From positions 69,528 through 133,527 of the forward strand of contig VUYV01000593.1 of the NCBI GenBank assembly GCA_008711295.1: a stretch of DNA of 64,000 bases, in the 5' to 3' direction. The position numbers were made by a program, and so were the translations under genes. Source of the DNA: Anarhynchus alexandrinus (lineage: Eukaryota; Chordata; Aves; Charadriiformes; Charadriidae). Below the pieces are notes generated by a model. The model was not told the origin of the DNA. It did no database searches and saw nothing but the letters and a program-made list of their open reading frames with translations. Of this stretch, positions 50,818-64,000 are shown in pieces; position 1 is the stretch's first letter; the number at the start of each line of letters is the position of its first letter.

Positions 50818-51438
50818 ACCCTTGGCATGTAATTCGCTATTTGAAAAACCCAGATACAGCTCCTTAAAGATCAAGGTACTTTTCTGTTTCTACTGCTTCT
50901 AAAGCAAGGAAACAGACACCCCTCACCCCCCCAAATATCTTTTTTTTTGCTTTCCAAAATGCTTGAGTAGAAATAATACAACTCTGGAAATAAAAGGAGC
51001 AGAGCTTTCTGCATCTACCTATCTTTTCTACAGAAGAACAGAATCTCAAACACAAAATAAACCACGATAAAATAAGCGTTTTGGTAAAAACACCACTAAC
51101 TCCATCGACATCGGTCTGTCTCATTTTGCAACATATGCTGTTAGATGAAATTCTTCTGCAGGTCTCAGAAAGTCATGAGCAGTACTGGAAATAACTCCTC
51201 CTACACACTGCTCAAAAAAACCCCAAACACCTGGCATAGACAGCTCATTGACGGCAGGGCAATAGCTCAAAGGAGATGAGAACAGAACATGTTGCTTTAG
51301 GTAATCTATTGGGATATCACATCCCATAGCAGAATTAGAAAGGAGCACCACATTATAAAGAAATAGTTTTGCCTGGTGATATTTCCACTTGGCTTCTCTG
51401 AGCTGCTATTTGTATTTGTTATTTTGTATTTTCCCTTA

Positions 51439-51597
<159 letters not shown>

Positions 51598-53391
51598 TCA
51601 GTGTATTTGCTTTATAGAAGCAAAAAAAAGACATCATCTGATGCGATCTTTAAAAAATACCTCCTTTATTTAGATCCATTAAGATTTTGCATTCAAACTG
51701 TATGTGATGTTGAATTAGGTTACTGCATCCAAGCACTTTGTTGATGGACTACCACAGGCACTGTTCCATTAGATAAATCAAGCTGCCGATTTATTGGGGA
51801 GAACAGGAAACATTCATGCCACGACCTATAATTATCAGGCAATAAACCATGTTGCGACATTACTCAAAATAAGGACAACCTGAACCTCCAGCGTTGCCTT
51901 AAATCCCACCTGGTAACCGCTTTAACGATGCCTAGCGCAGCAGGCACACAGCTCGACACGTGCCAGCCGCCCCGACAGAGCGCCACCGCGCGCTCCCACC
52001 GCAATACCAGGCCACAGCAACTTCCCATAACTAATGACCAGCCGTTATTATTCTCCCAGCAGGGCTAATCTGTCTCTCAGGCTGGTTATTCATTAACCTG
52101 AAGACGCCCCGAACATGTAGGTCCAGGTGTACCATCTGTTGGCTCCCCCTCTCCCGGCCATTCCGATTCTTTTTAACCTTCAGGTAGAGCAGCAGGCTGT
52201 AGGTCTGAACTTGGTCACCACCGAGCCCTAATGACACTTCTGGAGATAAAATACTGCTGCTTGCATCAAGCTCCATTTTACTTAAGCTGGTTTTTTTTTT
52301 AATGTAGCACACTTTTATAACATTTGCTCCAAACACCACCATTTATAGTACTACTTCTGTTGCATTTCGGTTAACGTTAAGTAATATAGTACTTGTTTTA
52401 TATAATACATATGAGAGTGTTGGGGGGGGATGCATACATTATTTATACTGGAAATACCTGAAGGTCTTCAGGTATGTTGAAATGTCCAGTGTCAGGCAGT
52501 ATAAAATACACACAGGTAACTCGGGCAATAAAATGCGTAATTTGGTGATAATAAAAATAGCCAGCTACTGCCTACTGCAATCCTGTAATTCCAACAGACT
52601 TCCAGCGCATTTATCTTCACTTTCTGCAACACAATTTCTATGGCTGCTAAGAATGCTAAGCTTTTGTCAAGAGGCAGAAAAGCAGCACAGATTCAATTTT
52701 ATAATCTTAGCTAAAAATGATTTTTCAAAATTAGAAGAGAAAGAAACTGTAAAATATTCTTGGAGATGAGGCTCTTCTGCTATTATTTCAACTAGCTCAA
52801 ATTTGATATCCAAGGATATTATAATAACCAATCCTTCATAGGGACTCAAACTTCAAATGTCACGCACGTTAGTTCGGGTTGTGCTATCTCTGCAATCCTA
52901 GTCATCCGCGTTATGTGTGAGAACACTCCTAACAACTGAAAGGGGAAATTCTTAACTGTCCTTCCACCCCATAAAAACAGTAGTCCGCACAGTAAATTGA
53001 GTTGAATAACCAGCAATTAGAGAAGAGAAAAAAGTTTAACCTAAAGAAGAGTATTAGGTGTCAAAATACTAGAGCAAGAATGAAGAAGTTACCTGTTTTT
53101 TGCAATGCAACTCTTACAGATCTATTAAGGTATCTGTTCTCATAATACCACCAGTGTAATTAAGCCATCTTTCCAAGCCACTAAATCATAGTTCCTCTGA
53201 TACCAGTTTGACATCACAGTCTGTTGGACAAGAGTCAGAATAGGGTTCAAGGAAAAACACACTGTAAATCCCCTCCTCCCCGGCGCCTGAGTACAGCAGT
53301 GGGATCCTGACACTCTCTCTGAGCCGGTGCTCGACTCCATGCGCTGCCTCAGCACTCCTCCTGCCACCTTTCCCTTCCGCGGGCAATCCTA

Positions 53392-53795
53392 GAAATCACA
53401 GAAAGGTTTGGGTTGGAAGGGACCGTTAAAGGCCATCTAGTCCAACCCACCTGCCATAAGCAGAGACACCTCCCACGAGACCAGGTTGCTCCAAGCCCCG
53501 TCCAACCTGGCCTTGAACACCTCCAGGGATGGAGCATTAACCACGTCTCCGGACAACCTGGGCCAGTGTTTCACCACCCTCAGCATAAAAAATTTCTTCC
53601 ATATATCTCATCTAAATCTCCCCTCTTTCGGTTTAAAACTGTTCCCCCTTGTCCTATGGCTCCACTCCCTGATCAAGAGTCCCTCCCCAGCTTTCCTGTT
53701 GTCCCTTTAGGGACTGGAAGGGGCTCTAAGGTCTCCCCGGAGCCTTCTCTTCTCCAGGCTGAACACCCCCAACTCTCTTAACCTGTCCTAACGTA
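53392..53795 (-). mobile_element. CR1 LINE fragment
   Basis: The left end reads gaaatcacagaaaggtttgg, and the match extends right to ctgaacacccccaactctct and 'taacctgtcc'. It is 5'-truncated and lies in the same orientation as CAMK2D. Confidence 0.92.
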
Positions 53796-54383
53796 CCCTG
53801 TTCAAGCTGACCACAATCCAGAAGCTTCTCCTTCCTAAATCAGCCAAAGAGCTACAGGAAGACTTGCAGGCACGTTTAAGCAGCAGGCAGTTACCAGGCT
53901 CTGTGGAAAGGGCACCTCCAGCTCTACTCTTTCTAATGAAGCGTTGGGTGCTACTCCTTTTAGAAAATTTAGATGACCACAACCTACGCATCTTCCCAGC
54001 AGGCTGGTGGCTCAAAAGTACTTTAATATCTTACACAATTACTTATATATGCTGGTTGTTCCAGCAGCTTCTACTACTGAGGGCTGGGACCTTGATTGCT
54101 GTTTCTCCTGCCGTTGACTGTGTTCATCACCAGCGGTCCAGCTTCGGCAGCCTGTCTGCACAGTGCACGGAACAATCGGCTCCTGACAGCAGGCACAACC
54201 TCCTAACTGTGATAATGATAGGAATAAAATGACCAATAGTAACAATTCCAATCCTTTGGCATACTTCAGTGCTTATAAAAGCGATGACAGCTAGAGGAAT
54301 ATATCAAAGACTGATTTATTGATGAACTGTGGAAGCTGGGGTTGGGGTGCTGTTTGGTTGTTTTGGGGGAGTGGTGGTGGGGT

Positions 54384-54427
54384 GTGTTTGTTTGTTTGTT
54401 TTTATTTATATATTATATATTATATAA
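54384..54427. repeat. (GTTT)n and TA-rich simple repeat
   Basis: About four GTTT units are followed by ttatttatatattatatatt repeats. Confidence 0.85.
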
Positions 54428-57400
54428 GTAAACCATTACCCAATGATTCAATTCCCATGCCCTCTTTCTGTCCTTAATTAAAATGTTCCTAAAAACTCAG
54501 GCAGGATCTCAAAGGTTTATGAATATAGACCCAAGTGTCACACTCTGGCAAAGCATAAGCCTGGAACTCTGAAGATAAATAACAGCAACCAAGCTGACCT
54601 CTAGAAAGTGCCATAATACAGCCTGAAGAGCACGGTCTGTAAATCAGAAAATATAAAGGCTTATTTAACACACTCAATAAGACGGCTCTTGACTACCGTG
54701 TTTAAAAGCACACGGGGATCGAAGGAGAAGCTGGGCAGGAGAATCCTAACCTTCTCCTGTAGCAGACGTCTCGGGTGTAGCACGCACCCTCACAGCGGGG
54801 AGACACGTGGCAGACAGCTCCCGGTCCGAAACATTCCGAACCAGCTCCTTAAAGCTAACCTCACACCAACCCTGGGGAAGCAGGGCAGGCTGACCTACCT
54901 CACATATGTTCGGAAAGCAAACTATTAAATCATATCAAATAGTAATAGAAGAAATAGATTAGGTCTCCGGCTCTCCTGACAGATCTTGACAACTTAATAT
55001 CAAGTAACTGTCCTCAATTAATGAGCATTATTTTTTCAGTAATTCACTTCATCCATCCAACTGTGTGAGGCATAATCAGTAAAGACTTCAGTAAGCACAA
55101 TTAATGATGTCAACAGAGAGGTCATCGACAAACAGCAATGAATTGGAATGTGAGGAGTCCTCTAAAAATTACAGCTGTGCTCAACTACATCAAGAAATGC
55201 TAAACTAGGACAACTTCAAGAAATAGGGGAGGGAGGCACACATGGTCATTATCCACTGAATTTCCTGCGTTAGACCCAAGCAAATCCGTATTTGTGACAC
55301 GCGCACTACTGGAGCAGCTCCAGCAGAAGGGATACTAGGAGAGGGACGCCAAAGCCCTGCTCCGGGAGGAGCGGAGTTCCAGGTTTCACACACAAACTGG
55401 CTGGCAACTCACCAGCACAGACCTGAAGTGTAAAGAAAAACACCAAACAAACAACAAAAAAAAAAGGTGAAAACAAGCAGTAACCATAACTGGATTGCTC
55501 AGAGACATTATTTTTTGCAGAAAATATAAGCAGCATTTGTATAGGGCTTTTTCACGAATCAAGAGGGAATCTAAATCGGAGAACCACTGAATGCAAGAAT
55601 AAAGAGACAGCAGAAATTGTATTTGGTATGAGTGTCAGGGAAACATAAAAACATCCTGGACACAGCTGCCAGTAACTATTAAATGCTATAATAACCAAAC
55701 AAAGGAAATAGGAGGACACTGATAGAGAAATATATGATGTGAAACTAAATATAGAGGCACATTATTTACTTTTACATTCTCCGAAAGTAAAAGAGATTTC
55801 CAAAGTCAAATAATGATAAAGTAGGCACTGATTCAGTAGTAGAGATTAAGGCAAACACACGGAGTTCTGCTGCTCTACCAGCTCTCTCTACAATAAAGGG
55901 AAAAACCAGTCGCATTGCAAAATGTCAGCCTCTACAGGCAGAATTATTAAAAAAATAAATACAGAAACACACAGGAAATATACTCGCTCAGAAAAATCAC
56001 AGTATTTGGTTTCTACATTGCAAATCTAACTTAATATGTTGACAAGAAAAAAGTGTTATCTCTTTATTAGAAAAATAAGCACTATCCTGCAATACTTTTG
56101 AAACAATTAAGCTGGAGTAGTAACTTTTGAAGGCAAATAGCACACAGCTTAAGTGTTTTTAAATATCAATTAATTAGAAGAGAGCTCTTCTGTACATTTT
56201 CCCCTCTGTTAGGGATGCTAGTCTCATGGTTTTTTTCATAGTTCAAAAATACACAAATAAAACACATAAAAAGCTAGTAGTTTTCATTCAAATCATACCA
56301 ATGAAGACAGATTTTTGAATACAATATTCTTTGCTAAAAGAAAAGTTTCCAAGACTTTTTGAAGCCCAGAGATGTACAGCATAACTCTGTTTTCTCTACA
56401 GTAACCGTACTCCTTTAAATAAAGTATGTGAATATTAAATTACAAGATTTACTATGACGCAACTACAATAAGCGTCACAAATTTCCCAAAATACTAATTT
56501 TGGAAAATACAACTGTTTGGGATGTAAAAAATATGCTACAATTGAAATACAGTGCTTTAACCCTTAAATAAAATTATCATGTGTCACAACAATTGCACAG
56601 TAAGGTTAGTTCTGAAAATACTAAGAAATGAGCAAGTTTAGAAAAAGTTGCTATGGATGACAACTCTTAGAGTAGGTCATTTAGCATCAGATGTTAAAAG
56701 AAAATTAAAAAGCTCAATCCTTACGGCAAAGTGTCTGGGTAGTTAGATAGGTATGTTTAAAAGAACTACAACAACAGATTTAAAATAAATATAAAAAGTA
56801 AACCCCATCTTTAAAACAGTCAGCGCTTCAAGTTTGTAAAACACTTTTTAAATCTGGAGGAAAAAACCAAGAAAGGAAACTTTGTTATTTTTTCTGTAAT
56901 TTGTACTTCTGAGTATTTTCAGTCAACTTGAACAATAAGAACAATTGAATCACTTCTACATATGTTAACAGTTCTGATTATTTTTCTACTCTTTTAAGAA
57001 ATATGCAGTCTGCTGCCCAGAGGTATAGTTCTCGAGTTAGTCCCCACTTGCCAACTGAACTATCATAATTCTCTGTGTGGCCTCAAAGCCTACACCACCT
57101 GCATGAGAAAATTTCTCAGCTTAACCCTCTTCTGTCTTTACTTTATTGCTAATTTAAAGAAAAAAACCATTAAATTTCAGAAAGTCAAAATACAAAAAAA
57201 ATATTTAAAAACAGGCAAGACAAGCTCAAAGTTCTTTTATAAACTTAATCTCTTCCACTGAGGTTTTATGTTAAGATTTTTAGATTCAGTTGCAGCAAGT
57301 CTGAAACACAAGCACAGACATATACAGTTACAGCTTCTTAATGCCCATCAGCTTTGGCTGTAACTTAATCACGGCTTGACCAATTGCCATGTTATACACA

Positions 57401-58500
57401 GCACACAGGGAGGAGATCTGAAATGCAAACTAAACCACCCTGTTTTAGAAGAAAGATGGAAATAGGATCGGTGTCTTGGGGAAAAAAAAAATTAAAAAAA
57501 AATAATCAAGGGACTATTGGTCATTTGGGACAAGAGGTCTGTCTCTGGTGCACCACCAGCACGAGTTTAAAAGGTTATTCTGCACTACCTCACCCTGTAT
57601 TTACAGGATCAGCCAGCATAGCTACAAACCTGGAGGGTGTCTGACAGTCTTCGATGAAGTGCTAAATACATCCTATGTCGACTCTTCAGGAATACCACGG
57701 ATATAATGCAGCACTTCATCTCCGACTTTGCATATAAACACTTGGCATTTCTTTGCTATTAACTGCTATACCACAGCTTCTGAACTGATGCCGTATATGA
57801 TTAATTTGTCACATGCACTAAACATTTTCGTCGGTCATTTAACTGTTACCATGCTACGCCCACAGCGAGCAGGCGGGGACCACCTGGGTAAGGCAATCTC
57901 GAGTACTAACCCATACGATGCATGACGAACGTGATAGAAATGCTCCTCCTGCTCTGATGGGCAGACAGTAAATTAAACAAGATGAAAAAAAACCCAGACA
58001 AGTAAACATCACTTCACAATTTACTAGGTGAAATAAACTCTCAAATGACAGAGCATAAACTAGATGGAGCTCTTTCATTTAACCGAGAACTTAGCGAGTC
58101 TAAACCTGCAAGATTCTGGCAGCCCTTGGCTCCCACTGATGTCGCTGAGATTTTAGCATCAACTGCATAAAAAAATAAAGGGTATCTGCACACGCTCATG
58201 TACTGAGATACTCTGAAATGACGGTCACTGTAACCGAACAACGTACTTAATTCATTCAACTACATAAATTCTCCTTGTGTACTGAACTTCATATTGCTAA
58301 CTCTCATGCTTCAGCTAGTGTGTTTCTCTGAAAAAAATACATTTCCCTCCTAAGTTAATAAACTAATACCATTTCTTACAGAAGAAGCTTCACATTGTAA
58401 GGCCTGCCAATGAAAAGCATGTTTTTGTAAATCACAATAAAAACATCTTACTCAGATATGCTGCTGGAGGCACTGCAATATACGAAGGTTACATCACCAC

Positions 58501-58501
<1 letters not shown>

Positions 58502-58531
<30 letters not shown>
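58502..58531. repeat. (ATT)n microsatellite
   Basis: Ten uninterrupted ATT units in intron 2. Confidence 0.92.
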
Positions 58532-60011
58532 GACTGCATAATATTCCCAGATTTTCACCCCAAACTTAACTAGCATATTGACTGGTGCCAATTAGGCGGT
58601 ATCTGGTGTCACATAAATTATAACAATGAGCTCTCTGCGTTTACCTCATGAAGTTGCTTGTGTCACAGTAGTTGTTATTTTACCTGTTATAAAAGGAAAT
58701 GCCAAGTGAATGCAGATACCTCACACTGTGCACACTGTGCCACACGGCAGCAGAAAGAGCATGAAATACTCCCTGAGTCAGGGGTTTTAGCAGACATTAA
58801 GGTCCAGAACATCACAGCTGCACTTTCAAAGAAATAAACTGATGTCAGGTGTGTCAGAAACCTTCTGAGTAAGTCTGCAGTATGTAAGCTTTTTTTGGGG
58901 GGAACCAAATGCAAACGTAGCCTCGTGGGGTACCCAAGATGACGACTCGCCTTTGAAGTCTGCACGTTTCTTCTACGCGTTTCAGGAAATACTGCTTTCC
59001 TTCCTTCCTCCGCTCAGCTTATTTACAAGCACATCCAACTGCAAACGCTGTACGTAAATAGCTATTTCTGTTACCCGGTTTTCAGCCAGGTTTCAGTTAC
59101 TGGCGATCCGAAGGTGAATGTCAAAGGGCAGGTCAAACCGAAATACTTGGAGCGCTCAGCTCCCAACCATGTGAAGCGTGAGAAGGTGCGCCGCCGCAGC
59201 AAGAGCTGCTTAGGAAAGGAAAGTCCTGCCACGACGAGTACAGCCAGAGAAGTCACCTAGAAGGCAGCAAAATCCCACGAATGCTGAGAAAGTTTGCGCC
59301 GGCGCGTAGTGTAAAACATTCATGCTACAACAGCATCAGAGGAAAAGCTCTAGAAACAAATGAATTCGATAGTAGGTCACCTACTAAAAAAGAGAATAGG
59401 TTAATTCCTCTCATCATTCATCAGCTAAAACTGTGTTCACCTGTCAGTATGAAAAGGGAAAAATGCTTATCAGTAAGAGGAAGCCAAGCTTTAAAGCCAA
59501 ACATGTAAGAAAAACGGAACACACAAGTACATTTATATACTTGCTTCCTTTGCTCTCATTTAATTACCTATACTTGATTACGAAAAGGTCTCCTACACTG
59601 TCTACCTAAGAAACTGCAAAAAAATGAAATGAAAAATACAACTAAGAAGCTCAAAAAGCAGCAAAGCAAATGCAGAAGAAGGAATGCTCTATAAATTCTA
59701 GATTATTTTATGAAAGCAAGTCTGCATTTGTGAACAATGGCATTTGCCACAGCAACAGCTCGTTATCAAGACTGGAAAAAGATCACAGCCTGTGAAACAC
59801 CGATACAATCAGAAAGAAGGGCGCAATCAGAATAATACAGTTTTATTAATGGAAAAAAACCTTGCAGCCAGCTACAAATAACTTTAATGTGACATGTAGC
59901 CAAGAAAAAGAAAAAAAAAAAGCTCTAATGCACTGAACCACGAAAAAATCAGCCTTCACAATCACTAATGAAATTCTGTGAAACCTAAACCAGAATAAGG
60001 ATGTGTAAAAT

Positions 60012-60064
60012 TTGGGGTACTGACAGACTGTATGAATGTAAAGACCTGAACTAATCCTAATTCA
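60012..60064. repeat. 53-bp segment duplicated at 63095-63147 (likely source copy)
   Basis: The segment from ttggggtactgacagactgt to taatcctaattca recurs 3.1 kb away with one mismatch (T against G at the 25th base). Here it sits in ordinary intron with no repeat boundary, so it is probably the source copy. Confidence 0.9.
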
Positions 60065-63000
60065 CATGATGATACTCTAATAGAACAAAATCTCATATTA
60101 CAATTTATGTCGTCTGCATCAGAAAATTAGACTGTCTGTAGAGAGTCTATATCAGGTAGGCAAATAAAGCAACAAATTGTTTAAGTGGCATCAAAATTTA
60201 CTTTTTTACAGAAACTTACATATGTAGACTATACCTATTTCTTGGACTGAGTCATAATGCATTTTATAATTGAAGAGGGATATAATTAATGTCTTCAGCG
60301 TAAATCTCTTCTACTCGTGTCATGATTCTTAATCTGAAGTGCTGATCCTGCATGACCACCCAAATTGAGCTTATCACCATGGCCGAAACGCTTACCACTC
60401 ACCACCTATCCACATAGGGATCTAAAATTCAAACTTTGCCGAAGCAAAGCCTCTTTCTAACAATAATCTGTAGTAACTTTTGTGGTTTTCCTGTTGGTAT
60501 TTCATTATTAGAGCTTGCAGTCCACAGTGAACAATGGAAGTGCATCTCCCCAGTGTTAGCTTTTATATCTTTAGCCACTTCCACTGTCTGTACATTTCTT
60601 TTTTCCCCCAGTATTTATTGGATATATTATTATTCAGTGTGAGATGATGTATGTTTTCTCACGCAGCTTGCTTTACCTTTCTGAGGATGGTCTCTACAAG
60701 CTGCTTCTTACTCTGCACAATACAGTGGAATGCTTTTCAGGTTTTTTTCCATATTTTTTTTTTCTTTAGAGAGCTAAACGAAGAGAAAACAAGGAGCTCG
60801 AAGTCCCAAGAGGCTCTTCAGATCACACACCTTAAATCCCACCCCAGGCCACCCTGGCCCTGTTACATTCTCCCATGGAAATCAGAAGATGACTACAAAA
60901 ATTCTGTCAATGGACACAGCTGTTCTTTCTTTCCAGCATTAGTGTTATTTTGACTAAAAAAAAAAAGATTTTCTTTTGCTCACTCTCCTTCACAGAAAAA
61001 CAAAGCTCCTATTAAAAGGAAACCTTGCAAGGCATTAAAATATCTCTCTTCTCTTCGTGCTTTTTTGGTTTCTATTAGAATTTAAAAATTTGTCATCGCA
61101 GAACGCAACCTCTGGGCAGTAAAATCTCACTGGAATAAGCTCTGCTATCTTAACAAGAGAGATCAAGAGACTATTCCCTGAGACAAAAGGTGCTTAAGGT
61201 CTTTGAACTGACAGCGAGCCAAGCGTCAGAGAGCTCTGAGCCTGCTTAGGAGACCAAGCCCTTTGGTAGAAGCTTAAGCCGTGCTCCACATAATTTCTAG
61301 GCAGTTCAGTCGCCAGGTAGGACCTAACCCACCCAAACCTTTTAGCGGTTTCCGGGCTGTGCAAAGACATACCTAACACCTGGTGAAATTTAGGCAGGCA
61401 GCTGTTGAGCGAGAATTTTCATGGGTACAACGTAGGTGTGAGGAACACGAGGTCTGCTTACACCCTATGTGATCTGACCCTTGCTCGCTACACACAGGAC
61501 ATTTGTACGATTAAGGGTTTAGAACTTAAAAACAGCATAGCAGGTCTGGGAATGATTCACTGAGGAACAAAACCTTTTCTTTGTGCTCCTCTGTCATACG
61601 AGTGCCAGATTTTTTTTAACCTGTGTGAGGAAGGGAGGCACAAAAGTGGGCTGTGACTCTCCCTCCAGACTTGCGCAGGGAGTAGTCATTGACACACGTT
61701 CCACACCACGCAACAAGGACGCAGCTCTGAAGGTCTCCCACCCCAGACTGCAACCACATCTAGAGCTGCTAATAGACTTTCAGGCCAGGACCTCTCCTGC
61801 TTTGCACAGGTTCCCTGTATTCTTCTTTTTCATTAAATGATTCAAAAGAATATATCTTGCCGAAGTAATAGTTCTGGGGCCGGTCACAGGGTGCATCGAC
61901 ACCATTAAGTGCCAAGAAAAGGCAGACTTACCGCCCTCCTCGCAGAGCAGCGGCAGAGCCTGGCCGTATGTGGGAACAGGAGATGGACCACGCTTCCTGA
62001 CGGTGGGGGGGGGTTCTAAACAAGCTTCCCTCTCTCACTTTTGAAGAAGAAAAAGGACTGGCTGGAATCAGTCTACGGATGATGTTGCTACAATGCAGTG
62101 GCACAGATGAAGTTAATCGAGCTCTCCCTTGAGAAATAAATGTGCTGCGTGTAGTAAAAATATGTAACATTGAAATGTTAAGATTACAATAAAGCCTTCC
62201 ACGTCTGCAGATTCTAGGCCAAAAAACCACAGAGCTGCAAAATTTTCTGTGGGGGGAAAAAACCCAACCCATCAAAGAAAGCTTACCTTTCAGTACTACC
62301 AAAATGTCAGATGTGATGCCTGGGTGACCTGGAACAGCAGACATATTCTTTTTACGCGTTTTTCCTTGGCAGTTATGCAAACCACCTCTTTGTAACCCAG
62401 TGGGGGAGACGCACAGGTTAACAGAGCGATACAACTTCCCCCCTCCACCACCCTGATTTCATCAACTTCTCCGACAACCATATAGAGCACAGTGAAGTAT
62501 TCAGAGGAGTTAGTAGGGCCCGTTGAAAGAGCTTTGGACTAGATTTGAAGAGGGAAAGAGATAAAACCAGGCTCCCTACAGATAAACCTAGGGCAGCACG
62601 TCAATGTTTGAGGGACAGTGCGCTAGCGAGGTCCTCCATTCTGCCACCTCAATGGAGGCAGTGGATGGAGTTCCATGCGGCAGCAAAGACACAAGGGTTA
62701 TTGATGTGTTAGAACCCACCGAAGCGCCTGAGAACGGTCATGTAGGAATTAGGGCTTCTCCCCCCCAAAAAGGTGGCAGGACCAATAGCCCGACTGAAGT
62801 ATATTTACAGCAACACACGCAGCATGGGCAGCAAATGGGAGGAGCTGGAAGGCTGTGCAGCAGGAAAACTGTGATAGAATTGCCATCACAGAAACACGGT
62901 GGGAGGACTCGCACAACTGGAGTGCTGCAATGGATGGCTACAAACTCTTCTGAAGAGATAAGCAAGCAAGGAGAGCCGGAGCGGTAGCCCTGTATGTTAG

Positions 63001-63094
63001 GGAGTGTTTCGACTGTCTAGAGCTTAATGATGATGGTGATGACAGGGTTGAGTGTTTATGAGTAAGAATCAGGGGGAAGACCAACAAAAAAAAA

Positions 63095-63147
63095 TTGGGG
63101 TACTGACAGACTGTAGGAATGTAAAGACCTGAACTAATCCTAATTCA
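63095..63147. repeat. 53-bp segment duplicated from 60012-60064, inside the CR1 deletion junction
   Basis: It is identical to 60012-60064 except for one base. It lies exactly between the CR1 endonuclease part (ending gaagaccaac plus an A-run) and the CR1 part resuming at ggttctgcttgactaacctg. It therefore fills the internal deletion of the element. Confidence 0.9.
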
Positions 63148-63155
63148 GGTTCTGC

Positions 63156-63389
63156 TTGACTAACCTGATCTCCTTCTATGACAAGGTGACTTGCCTAGTG
63201 GATGAGGGAAAGGCTGTGGATGTTGTCTACCTAGACTTTAGTAAAGCCTTTGACACCGTTTCCTACAGCATTCTCCTGGAGAAACTGGCTGTTCATGGCT
63301 TGGATGAGTGTACAGTTTGCTGGATGAAAAACCAGCTGGATGGCCAGGCCCAAAGAGTGGTGGTGAATGGAGTGAAATCCAGTTGGTAG
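63156..63389 (+). pseudogene. CR1 ORF2 reverse transcriptase remnant
   Basis: This 77-codon open stretch carries RT box A (VYLDFSKAFD) and ends at a TAG directly after VKSSW. The same frame continues beyond the stop through [15 protein letters not shown] to FADD at 63480-63491, so a single base change interrupts an otherwise recognisable RT core. The N-terminal side is lost to the internal deletion. It is part of the CR1 at 62505-64000 and not a host gene. Confidence 0.85.
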
Positions 63390-64000
63390 CCGGTCACAAA
63401 TGATGTTCTCCAGAGCTCAGTACTGGGGCTAGTTCTGTTTAATATCTTTATCAACAACCTGGACAAGAGGATCAGTAAGTTTGCAGATGATGCGAAGTTA
63501 GGGGGGAGTGTTGATCTACTTGAGGGTAGGAAGGCTCTGCAGAGGGATCTGGACAGGTCAGATCGATGGGCTGAGGCCAACTGTATGATGTTCAACAAGG
63601 CCAAGTGCTGGGTCCTGCACTTAGACAACCCCATGCAGCACTACAGGCTTGGGGAAGAGTGGCTGGAAAGCTGCCCAGTAGAAAAGGACCAGGGGGTCAA
63701 GAGCCAGCTGAATATGACCCAGCAGTGTGCCCAGGTGGCTGAGAAGGCCAGAATCATCCTGGCTTGTATCACGAATAGCATGGTCAGCAGGACTAGAGCA
63801 GTGATCATCCCCCTGTACTCGGCCCTGGTGAGGCCCCACCTCAAATACTTTGTTCAGTTTTGGGCCCCTCACTACAAGAAGGACATTGAAGTGTTGGAGT
63901 GTGTCCAGAGAAGGGCAACGGAGCTGGTGAGGGGTCTGGATTACAAGTCTTACAAGGAGCTGCTGAGGCAACTGGGGTTGTTCAGCCTGGAGAAAAGGAG

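Larger units (their letters stand above)
62505..64000 (+). mobile_element. Long CR1 LINE, internally deleted, ORF2 remnants, runs off the window
   Basis: This is the only copy here with ORF2 coding remains. The 62505-63090 part matches the CR1 segment leading into and including the endonuclease: a frame reads AITETRWEDSHNWSAAM before a stop, and further on ALYVRECFDCLEL. The element then jumps to the reverse transcriptase, with VDVVYLDFSKAFDTV at about 63216-63260 and the catalytic FADD motif at 63480-63491. An in-frame TAG at 63387-63389 falls where a Trp codon is expected. The skipped middle of ORF2 is replaced by an A-run plus a 53-bp foreign segment (63095-63147). The sequence continues to the window edge near 'agcctggagaaaaggag'. 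It is inactive and antisense to CAMK2D. Confidence 0.9.

Noticed and set aside
61190..61500. Stretch with 'aaatttaggcagg'-like text suggesting an old amniote SINE or DNA transposon
   Set aside because: The resemblance is limited to a few words and I could not place it in a family or find ends.

Overview
This window is vertebrate nuclear DNA, almost certainly from a bird. The evidence is many copies of the CR1 LINE with the avian-type 3' tail, intron-exon structure with GT-AG splice sites, and an AT-rich intronic background. Two isolated N characters (8072 and 17531) look like assembly gaps or uncalled bases.

The only protein-coding gene I can support is CAMK2D, the delta subunit of Ca2+/calmodulin-dependent protein kinase II, on the minus strand. 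The window holds the middle of its kinase domain. In transcription order the exons are: exon 3 (51486-51545, 60 bp), exon 4 (18875-18929, 55 bp), exon 5 (11411-11476, 66 bp), exon 6 in two tandem versions (8736-8808 and 7933-8005, 73 bp each), and exon 7 (2934-3036, 103 bp). Joined, they encode about residues 54-173 in delta numbering: helix C, the hinge, the substrate-binding GGELFE segment, the HRD catalytic loop and the DFG motif. Exons 1-2 lie beyond 64000 and exon 8 onward lies before position 1.

The most interesting feature is the duplicated exon 6. The upstream copy encodes the normal delta sequence ([17 protein letters not shown]). The copy 730 bp downstream encodes the version typical of the alpha and beta paralogues ([17 protein letters not shown]). 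Both are intact, 73 bp, in the same phase and flanked by usable splice sites. Including both or neither would bring a stop codon at the start of exon 7, so the arrangement predicts mutually exclusive splicing of a helix-E/catalytic-loop cassette.

The rest is intron. It contains about a dozen CR1 fragments in both orientations, one long CR1 (62505 to the window end) with degraded endonuclease and reverse transcriptase regions, several microsatellites, and small tandem duplications. One 53-bp segment at the internal deletion junction of the long CR1 is a near-perfect copy of sequence 3 kb away, which suggests a templated repair insertion. I see no second gene, RNA gene, CRISPR array or intact mobile element.
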